In this document: piece after piece, positions 1 to 5,765 of the stretch
Numbering within the stretch: position 1 is the stretch's first letter
How the letters are laid out: each line of letters begins with the position of its first letter
NCBI GenBank assembly: GCA_031256615.1
Contig: JAIRQG010000080.1
Location: 1-8,932, forward strand
DNA: 8,932 nt
Reading direction: 5' to 3'
From: Candidatus Methanoplasma sp.
GTDB taxonomy: Archaea > Thermoplasmatota > Thermoplasmata > Methanomassiliicoccales > Methanomethylophilaceae
Made by a program: the position numbers and the translations under genes
The notes under the pieces: model-generated
The model's database searches: none
Told to the model about the DNA's origin: nothing
What the model saw: only the letters and a program-made list of their open reading frames with translations

Positions 1-1
1 C

Positions 2-745
2 TTCGGGTCCGGCCACCACATTCATCTGTATACATCGACGGTGGACCTAGGCAGATCGAAAGAGCTCTGCGACGCCGGTCTTGATGAGATAAGGTTCCAT
101 CCGCCTATGTCCCAGTGGGAGACGATGGACTTCAGGGTGATATCTCAGATCATCTCGGAAACATCGCTCGATGTCGGTATCGAGGTGCCGGCCATACCGG
201 GGAACGAGAGCATATTGGAAAAGCTTGTCGTATCTGCCTCGGACGCGGGAGTGGATTTCATAAACATAAATGAATTCGAATTCTCGGAGAGCAACTGGAA
301 TATGATGGAAGACATGAGCTACAGAGTGAAGGATGACCTCTCTTCCGCAGTGGCTGGCTCTGAGACAATGACAGCGGAACTGATGAGAAAATATCCTAAA
401 TGCCCGATACATTTCTGCTCATCCGCTTTCAAGGACGGGGTCCAGCTCAGAAGAAGGCTCATACGAAGGGCCAATGTGATAGCCGGAAAGCATGATATCA
501 TCACAGACGACGGCACGATAATAAAAGGCATAGTTTACGCAGACGACCTGAACAAGGCTGCCGCCCTTTTGTTGAAACTGAAGGTGCCGAGGGACCTGAT
601 GCTCATCGACGAGGAAAGAAAAAGGATAGAGGTGGCATCATGGAAACTCAGGAAGATATCGAAAAAGCTCCCGTATAAGTCATACATAGTGGAGGAGTAC
701 CCCACGTTCGACAGGATGGAAGTTGAAAGGATGCCTCTCAACTGA
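2..745 (+). CDS. Radical SAM protein of COG2108 type, C-terminal part (5' truncated by window edge)
   Basis: The open frame enters from the left edge and ends at TGA 743-745, giving 247 visible residues. The first in-frame ATG (position 41) is internal, because the upstream codons (FGSGHHIHLYTSTVDL) already look like family sequence. Recognisable COG2108 features are HIHLYTS near the start, GLDEIRFHPP, VGIEVPAIPGNE, FININEFEFSES, the segment IHFCSSAFKDGVQLRRR, and a C-terminus with EEYPTFDR. COG2108 proteins are uncharacterised archaeal radical SAM enzymes annotated as related to pyruvate formate-lyase activating enzyme. The CxxxCxxC motif that binds the 4Fe-4S cluster would be near the N-terminus, outside the window, so it cannot be checked. 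The substrate is unknown. The gene converges on the RNA polymerase operon, so no functional link to it is implied. The family call is from remembered motif similarity; the radical SAM identity is fairly sure, the function is not. Confidence 0.8.
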   Translation, partial: FGSGHHIHLYTSTVDLGRSKELCDAGLDEIRFHPPMSQWETMDFRVISQIISETSLDVGIEVPAIPGNESILEKLVVSASDAGVDFININEFEFSESNWNMMEDMSYRVKDDLSSAVAGSETMTAELMRKYPKCPIHFCSSAFKDGVQLRRRLIRRANVIAGKHDIITDDGTIIKGIVYADDLNKAAALLLKLKVPRDLMLIDEERKRIEVASWKLRKISKKLPYKSYIVEEYPTFDRMEVERMPLN

Positions 746-804
746 TATTCCAAAAAAACATTAAAGAAGATGGGAAGAGGTTTCTCACACCGGTCAGGGG
801 AGTC
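746..804. other. Convergent intergenic gap between the radical SAM gene and nusA
   Basis: These 59 bases separate two stop codons that face each other. The only clear signal is an A7 run on the plus strand (T7 on the minus strand). No hairpin of note, no small ORF with a ribosome site and no RNA gene is seen. No T-tract is present on the plus strand just after the radical SAM stop, so the terminator of that gene is not identified here. Confidence 0.7.
752..758 (-). terminator. Probable oligo-T terminator of the rpo-nusA operon
   Basis: On the minus strand, 46 bases after the nusA stop codon, the transcript reads through seven consecutive T residues. Archaeal RNA polymerase terminates intrinsically at short T-rich tracts without needing a hairpin, so this is the natural end of the operon transcript. 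The call rests on position and base composition only. Confidence 0.55.
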
Positions 805-1233
805 TCAATCTACGCTGATGCTCTGGATCTCGTGGTGTCTGTTCACGATATCCCTTGCGATACGCAGATTCTTTCCGGCTTTGCCGATCGCACGCCCTTT
901 GAGCTTCGGGTCCACTGTGATCGTGGCGTGGGTTATGTTCCCGCGCTGCTCGATAACGACCTTCTGAGGGTTGTATATGTGGAACACATTCTTCACAAAC
1001 TGCTCAGGATCCTCTGAGTACTCTACGACCTGTATGTTCTTACCGGTCTTCTCCTTGAGCTTTATGACGTGTTCTCCTTTCTTTCCGACAGCAATGTTCC
1101 CCTGTCCTTTTTCGACGACGAACACCAGTTTATCATCTGCGTCCATACAGTCGATCGGGCTTGCCTTGGTTATGGCCGAGAACAGCGCTATGAATCTGAG
1201 GGTATCCTCATTTAGTACGATATCCGTTGACAT
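805..1233 (-). CDS. nusA: Archaeal NusA-type transcription factor (two KH domains)
   Basis: This 142-residue protein has two KH RNA-binding domains and nothing else. The first carries the GxxG loop GKKG (residues 50-53) and the second GKAG (residues 117-120). Archaeal NusA lacks the N-terminal polymerase-binding domain and the S1 domain of bacterial NusA, so the length is normal. It is thought to bind RNA and take part in elongation or termination; the exact role in archaea is unsettled. The start is ATG at 1233-1231, 5 bases after the rpl30e stop, preceded by GTGA that overlaps that stop. The open frame runs further upstream to 1566, but that part lies over rpl30e and has no family similarity. 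It is the last gene of the operon; in many archaea the rps12-rps7-EF2 genes follow, but not here. Confidence 0.93.
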   Translation of the reverse strand: MSTDIVLNEDTLRFIALFSAITKASPIDCMDADDKLVFVVEKGQGNIAVGKKGEHVIKLKEKTGKNIQVVEYSEDPEQFVKNVFHIYNPQKVVIEQRGNITHATITVDPKLKGRAIGKAGKNLRIARDIVNRHHEIQSISVD

Positions 1234-1238
1234 AACTC

Positions 1239-1242
1239 TCAC
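1239..1242 (-). promoter_or_regulatory. Ribosome binding site of nusA, overlapping the rpl30e stop
   Basis: GTGA on the minus strand lies 5 bases before the nusA ATG and includes the TGA stop of rpl30e. It pairs with the UCAC part of the archaeal anti-Shine-Dalgarno sequence. The arrangement supports ATG 1233 as the start and suggests translational coupling. Confidence 0.5.
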
Positions 1243-1523
1243 AGCGTTAAGATGTTGGAAGAACCCTTGTCGATGACCGCTAGGGCAGAGACTGAGAAGG
1301 GCTTTCCGCAAAGGGCCCCCAACTCCATGTTGTTGCCCTCGAAGACGTGCACCTTCACGCCTATATTCCCTGTCAGCACCTCGCTTGGACAGTTCCTCGA
1401 CAGGATGACCATCTGTGCCTTTCCTGCCTTTATTGCTTTCTCTGTCTGGTCGATCCCGAATTCCACCTTTCCGGTGGTGATCGCCGCTTTCAATGCCCTG
1501 CTTATATCTATTTTCTCGCTCAT
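1239..1523 (-). CDS. rpl30e: Large ribosomal subunit protein L30e (eL30)
   Basis: This 94-residue protein belongs to the L7Ae/L30e/S12e/Gadd45 RNA-binding fold. Diagnostic stretches are ALKAAITTGKVEFGIDQTEKAIK at the N-terminus, KAQMVILSRNCP in the middle, and the C-terminal run with GKPFSVSALAVIDKGSSNIL. The loop after NCPSE is slightly shorter than I remember in other archaeal L30e proteins. It is a structural part of the 50S subunit. L30e sits between rpoA2 and nusA in many archaea, so the context confirms the call. The ATG at 1523-1521 overlaps the rpoA2 stop as ATGA, and a strong GGGGGAG lies 5 bases upstream, which fixes the start and suggests coupling to rpoA2 translation. Confidence 0.95.
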   Translation of the reverse strand: MSEKIDISRALKAAITTGKVEFGIDQTEKAIKAGKAQMVILSRNCPSEVLTGNIGVKVHVFEGNNMELGALCGKPFSVSALAVIDKGSSNILTL

Positions 1524-2962
1524 TCAATCTCCCCCTTTTTGGGTGTGTAAATAAGATTAACTGCACCGGTACCTAGTGTTACCGGTTGCCCTACTATGAT
1601 GTTTTCAGTCACTCCTTCCAGACTGTCGACCTCTCCGACCATCGCCGCATGCAGAAGATGCGCCGCGGTGATCTCGAACGCCGCCCTCGCCAATACCGAG
1701 GATTTCTTACCGGATACTCCGTGCCTTCCGATGGCCTTGACCTGACCGTCGTTGGTCATCAGGTCCGCAACGAGCATGATATGCCTTATATCGACATCCA
1801 GGCCCGCTTCTCCCAGAGTTCCCATCGCTTCATGTATTATGGAGTTCCTTGCTGCCTCGATGCCGAGGACATCGGCGACCTCCAGTATGCTGTTTGTCAT
1901 GACCTTGTTCGCGTTCACGCCTTCGATCTTCAGGACCTCTTTGAGGTTGCTTCCTTCGGTGACTATCTTCCAGGAGCCTGCGACCTTGCTCAGAACTGCC
2001 CTGGATATCCCCTCTATGCCTTTTATCTTAGCGCCTTTTACGCTGTCGTACATCGACTGCAGCTTCTTGTAGGAAGGCTCATCGGATGTGATGACTATCT
2101 GGTATCCCGAGAGCTTGACGAGTCCGCGCACGGCCTTTACTTTGTTCAGCTTTTCGAGGATGTCGTCCGTCTCGAGTCCGCGCAGCGCCATCTTCCTTGC
2201 ATTGGGTGTGATAACGAGGCGCATGTTGGTTATGTCTGTCTCCACCGACGCAATGTCAAGCAGAGAGGTCACCTCTATCTCTGATGCCACGTGTCTTGCG
2301 ACGCTCTCGTCCTCTGCGGCGATGCCTGTAAGAGGTATCACCATCGACGGCGTGCTCGGAACACGCCTCGCATCCACTATCTCTATCAGCCTCGGAAGGC
2401 CCTGCGTGACGTTGATGTTCGCCACACCTGCGTAGTGGAAGGTACGCATGTTCATCTGAGTACCGGGTTCACCGAGCGAGTGGGCCGCCATCACTCCTGT
2501 GGATTCGTTCTTGTCCATCAGATGGGATGTGTACATGCGGTTGGCGGTCCCGATCAGTTTGTCGCATAACTCGTCGCTGAGGTCCGCCTTCTCTATCACA
2601 TTCGCTATGTCGGTGATTATCTTCATCGGCATGGTCGACCCGATCCTGTCGGCTATCTTTTTGAGCCTTATCTCCGATTGGGTGAAAACACGCTCGCGGA
2701 ACACCTCTTCCATCGGTTCGGCCTTCGGTTCCTGTGCTGCCTTCTTGGTCTTTACCGCGGGAGCTGCCGCACGGACGGTGCGTTTGCCGATCTTTGCAAG
2801 AGTGGCCTCGGCCACCTCTTCCGAAAGCCCCATCTCAACGAGCTCTTCGATGCCTGCGGCAGATATGGAACTGAGAGTGTTGTACTTTGTAAGGAGAAGC
2901 TCTGCCACTTCTTCGCTTATGTTCCTGCTGACAAGTGCTTTAAGTGTGTCTTTCTTAGCCAT
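1520..2962 (-). CDS. rpoA2: DNA-directed RNA polymerase subunit A'' (Rpo1C) with N-terminal HhH-like extension
   Basis: The product is the C-terminal part of the largest RNA polymerase subunit. It contributes the trigger loop and jaw/cleft parts of the enzyme in complex with A' and B. I place the start at ATG 2962, giving 480 residues; A'' is usually about 380-400. The first 60 or so residues read as a helix-hairpin-helix-like domain (ISEEVAELLLTKY, then GIEELVEMGLSEEVAEATLAKI). An Ala/Lys/Pro-rich linker follows (61-88), and the A'' core begins near residue 89. The trigger-loop region is at about 155-190 (GEPGTQMNMRTFHYAG, with catalytic His176). The segment before it reads AAHS (His161) where AAQS is near universal. 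The C-terminal core has conserved TEGSNLKEVLKIEGV, DVDIRHIMLVADLMT, IGRHGVSG, SVLARAAFEIT and IIVGQPVTLGTG. It begins 1 base after the rpoA1 stop and overlaps rpl30e by 4 bases. Confidence 0.96.
   Translation of the reverse strand: MAKKDTLKALVSRNISEEVAELLLTKYNTLSSISAAGIEELVEMGLSEEVAEATLAKIGKRTVRAAAPAVKTKKAAQEPKAEPMEEVFRERVFTQSEIRLKKIADRIGSTMPMKIITDIANVIEKADLSDELCDKLIGTANRMYTSHLMDKNESTGVMAAHSLGEPGTQMNMRTFHYAGVANINVTQGLPRLIEIVDARRVPSTPSMVIPLTGIAAEDESVARHVASEIEVTSLLDIASVETDITNMRLVITPNARKMALRGLETDDILEKLNKVKAVRGLVKLSGYQIVITSDEPSYKKLQSMYDSVKGAKIKGIEGISRAVLSKVAGSWKIVTEGSNLKEVLKIEGVNANKVMTNSILEVADVLGIEAARNSIIHEAMGTLGEAGLDVDIRHIMLVADLMTNDGQVKAIGRHGVSGKKSSVLARAAFEITAAHLLHAAMVGEVDSLEGVTENIIVGQPVTLGTGAVNLIYTPKKGEIE
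1529..1535 (-). promoter_or_regulatory. Ribosome binding site of rpl30e inside the rpoA2 3' end
   Basis: GGGGGAG on the minus strand lies 5 bases before the rpl30e ATG and within the last codons of rpoA2. It is a strong Shine-Dalgarno match with good spacing and decides the rpl30e start. Confidence 0.7.
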
Positions 2963-2963
2963 T

Positions 2964-5765
2964 TCACTCACTTCCTCCTTCAAAGTCCGTGTCAAGGTCG
3001 TCGTATTCCTCTCCGTCCTCTTCCTCGGTGTACTCCATCTCGTCCTTTTCTCTGGAACCGTAGTCCTCGCCTACATCCAGGTTGTCCACTCTGAGAAGTC
3101 TGTCAGCATCGTCGCCCAGAACTTCCGCGAAGAGATCGTCAAGGTCTATCGCTTTTCCCCTTACTGTCCTGGAGGGGTCCACTCCGTCCTCTCCGTACTT
3201 GAACTGTATCACAGTCCCGACGGTGTTCCTGACGGTTCCGTCGGATGTGAGCTTCAGATCCTCCAGCGCGGAGACCAGTCTTCTCTGCATGTAACCTGAC
3301 CTTGATGTCCTTACCGCAGTGTCCACGAGTCCCTCTCTTCCTCCCATTGCATGGAAGAAGAACTCCGTCGGGCTCAGGCCGGATTTGTATGAATTCGAGC
3401 AGAATCCTCTCGCATGAGCTCCCAGATCGCCTTTGTGGAAGTGCGGGAGCGTCCTGTTCCAATAGCCTCTGGAGAGCCTCTCTCCACGGACCGCCTGCTG
3501 ACCGACGCAGCCCGCCATCTGTGAAAGGTTCAGCATGGATCCGCGTGCGCCCGCTTTGGCCATTACGACCGCGGGGTTCGAGAGACCCAAGTGCTTTCCT
3601 GCAACACGGCCCGCTTCGTCACGCGCCTGTCCGAGGACCTTCATCACTCTCACCTCGAGCGTCTCCCTGAGAGAGCGCCCCGGCATCTGGTCCAGCGTCC
3701 CGTTCTGGTATGATTCCACAAGTTCGGACACTTCGTTTATACATTCTTGGTTATAGTTCGCTATCTGGAGCGCAGCCTCTTCGGGGATATCCTCGTCGCC
3801 GATCCCCGTGCTGAACCCATGGTTCATGAGCGCGCCCAATGCCAGCCTTGTTACCTCGTTTATGAACCTGGCGGCCCTGTCCGCACCGTAGTCGCGCGCT
3901 ATCCTGTCAAGGATCTTCCCTTTGCTGTTGCCTATGCCTTTAACGTCGATCGTTCCGCTGATCAGCTGCCCGCCGCGTATCTTAACGTAGGCGTCATATT
4001 CGCAGCCCTCCCTTTTACAGTGGTCGCAGTTCTGGCATATGTTTGCTTTGAAGGTCGTCCTGAAGTCGTCCGGGAGAACCGTCGAGAACAATTGTTTCCC
4101 TGTCCAGTACTCCTTTCCGCCGTCGCCGATCATCGGCTTGGGTATCTCCACGTCCTTGAGTTTCGAAAGGATGTCCATTGCCTCGAACCTGTCGAACTTA
4201 GGATTGTTGTGCGTAAGGAAATACGCCCCCGTTATGTGGTCATGGATCGCGCCGATGATCGGGCCTCCGTACCTGGGAGAGAGTATGTTCTCCTGCACTT
4301 GCATCAGTATGCGGGCTTCCGCACGCGCTTCGTCGGACTGCAGAACGTGAAGGTTCATCTCATCCCCGTCGAAGTCTGCGTTGTACGGGGGACAGACGCA
4401 CAGATTGAATCTGAAGGTCCTTCCCTCCATCATCCTTACGCGGTGAGCCATCATCGACATCCTGTGAAGCGAGGGCTGTCTGTTGAACAGCACCACATCT
4501 CCGTCCATCAGCTGTCTTTCGATGGTATAATCTATATCTATGTTCTCCGCGACCTCTTCCGCATTGCGTTCGGTCACCCTGATCCTTCTTCCGTCGGATC
4601 TTATGACGTAGTTCACTCCGGGAACATATCCGTTCTCCGCGGACGGTTCGGGTCCGCGGGCGACCAGCCCTTTGAGCTTTTCTATGTTATGCTCGTTCAC
4701 GTGCACCGGGACGGTCAGTTCCCTCGCTGCGATGTACGGAACGCCTACCTCGTTTATCGAGAGCAGCGGGTCGGGAGATATGACGGTACGGGCCGAGAAG
4801 TTGACACGCTTACCTGAAAGATTGGATCTGAATCTCCCCTCTTTACCTTTAAGCCTCTGTGCCAGCGTCTTCAGCGGACGTCCGGATCTGTGCCTTGCCG
4901 GAGGTATCCCGGACGTCTGGTTGTCGAAATATGTAGTGACGTGATACTGCAGCAGCTCCCAAAGGTCCTCCACTATCAGCTGGGGAGCTCCGGCGTCGCG
5001 GTTCTCCCTCAGCCTCTGATTGATCCTGAGGACATCCACCAGTTTGTGAGTGAGATCGTCCTCGGATCTGTCTCCGGAGTCAAGGGTGATCGACGGTCTG
5101 ACGGTCACCGGCGGAACGGCAAGCGCCGTCAGGACCATCCACTCGGGCCTGCATGTGGCAGGGTCCATCCCAAGCGTCCTGAGATCCTCATCGGGTATGC
5201 GTTCAAGCCTCTCGCGCACTTCTTTCGGGGTCAGCTTATGGTTGTCGTCCACTTCCCTGAAGGTCGTGGGCTTGTCCAGTTTTATTTTTATTTGCTCTGT
5301 GCCGCAGTGGGGGCAGACGCCCTTTGTCGATGCGTCCTTTGCCGTTTCCTTGGAGAAGTTCTTCAGATCGATGGTGCCTCCTCCGAGGTCCATCATCTCC
5401 GACATGTCATCTCTGCGGCTCTCTATCTGCTCGGCTGTGAGCATGATCCTCCCGCAGTTGCGGCAGGTGCTTTCCAGCATCAGTTTAATGTCCTTTATGA
5501 ACCCGACATGTATGACAGGCATCGCCAGGTCGATGTGCCCGAAGTGTCCGGGACATTCGTCGACCTTGCATCCGCAGGTCTTGCATCTGAGCCCTGGCTC
5601 TATGACACCCATGTGCGGATCCATCAGTCCCATCTCAATGGGATAGCCTTCGTCGTCGTATGTGTCTGCGGTGATTATCTTTGTTGCAGACATCTTCCTT
5701 ATCTCTTCCGGGGAGACGCAGGAGAATTTTATCGATCCTATCCTTTTTGATATTCCGCGTATCAT
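2964..5765 (-). CDS. rpoA1: DNA-directed RNA polymerase subunit A' (Rpo1N), catalytic
   Basis: This 933-residue protein is the N-terminal part of the largest subunit and holds the active-site metal triad in [10 protein letters not shown] (residues 462-471; Asp464, 466 and 468). The N-terminal zinc site is C61xxC64 with CPGHFGH (C71, H74, H77). A second set is C100xxC103 with C150xxC153. The clamp and rudder region includes [19 protein letters not shown] cysteine cluster lies at 577, 580, 583 and 588. The bridge helix is around 735-760 ([20 protein letters not shown]), followed by [19 protein letters not shown] and [20 protein letters not shown]. No intein or frameshift is seen. The last 31 residues are strongly acidic. 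The start is ATG 5765, which overlaps the rpoB stop as ATGA and has GGAGG 7 bases upstream. It assembles with B and A'' encoded on either side. Confidence 0.98.
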   Translation of the reverse strand: MIRGISKRIGSIKFSCVSPEEIRKMSATKIITADTYDDEGYPIEMGLMDPHMGVIEPGLRCKTCGCKVDECPGHFGHIDLAMPVIHVGFIKDIKLMLESTCRNCGRIMLTAEQIESRRDDMSEMMDLGGGTIDLKNFSKETAKDASTKGVCPHCGTEQIKIKLDKPTTFREVDDNHKLTPKEVRERLERIPDEDLRTLGMDPATCRPEWMVLTALAVPPVTVRPSITLDSGDRSEDDLTHKLVDVLRINQRLRENRDAGAPQLIVEDLWELLQYHVTTYFDNQTSGIPPARHRSGRPLKTLAQRLKGKEGRFRSNLSGKRVNFSARTVISPDPLLSINEVGVPYIAARELTVPVHVNEHNIEKLKGLVARGPEPSAENGYVPGVNYVIRSDGRRIRVTERNAEEVAENIDIDYTIERQLMDGDVVLFNRQPSLHRMSMMAHRVRMMEGRTFRFNLCVCPPYNADFDGDEMNLHVLQSDEARAEARILMQVQENILSPRYGGPIIGAIHDHITGAYFLTHNNPKFDRFEAMDILSKLKDVEIPKPMIGDGGKEYWTGKQLFSTVLPDDFRTTFKANICQNCDHCKREGCEYDAYVKIRGGQLISGTIDVKGIGNSKGKILDRIARDYGADRAARFINEVTRLALGALMNHGFSTGIGDEDIPEEAALQIANYNQECINEVSELVESYQNGTLDQMPGRSLRETLEVRVMKVLGQARDEAGRVAGKHLGLSNPAVVMAKAGARGSMLNLSQMAGCVGQQAVRGERLSRGYWNRTLPHFHKGDLGAHARGFCSNSYKSGLSPTEFFFHAMGGREGLVDTAVRTSRSGYMQRRLVSALEDLKLTSDGTVRNTVGTVIQFKYGEDGVDPSRTVRGKAIDLDDLFAEVLGDDADRLLRVDNLDVGEDYGSREKDEMEYTEEEDGEEYDDLDTDFEGGSE
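2974..2978 (-). promoter_or_regulatory. Ribosome binding site that decides the rpoA2 start
   Basis: GGAGG on the minus strand lies 11 bases before ATG 2962, and a second anti-SD match, GTGAG, lies 4 bases before it. The longer frame starting at ATG 2995 has no Shine-Dalgarno sequence in the ten or so bases before it and would overlap rpoA1 by 32 bases, so 2962 is preferred. Confidence 0.6.

Noticed and set aside
1234..1566. Upstream extension of the nusA frame
   Set aside because: It runs across the whole of rpl30e in another frame and its translation is low-complexity and Arg/Gly-rich; family length and the GTGA site place the start at 1233.
2963..2995. Upstream in-frame ATG for rpoA2 that would add 11 residues
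   Set aside because: It has no Shine-Dalgarno sequence at usable spacing and would overlap rpoA1 by 32 bases, while ATG 2962 has GGAGG and GTGAG before it.
2499..3299. Plus-strand open frame of 266 codons with hydrophobic stretches over the rpoA1/rpoA2 junction
   Set aside because: The apparent membrane segments are the antisense reading of acidic and Lys/Glu-rich codons of the A' tail and A'' extension; no start signal supports it.
3747..4817. Long plus-strand open frame of 356 codons opposite rpoA1
   Set aside because: It lies wholly antisense to the highly conserved rpoA1 core, has no recognisable family motif, and is explained by codon bias of the real gene leaving the opposite strand free of stops.
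4890..5750. Plus-strand open frame of 286 codons opposite the rpoA1 N-terminus
   Set aside because: It is antisense to the zinc-site region of A', has no ribosome site or family motif, and is a shadow frame.
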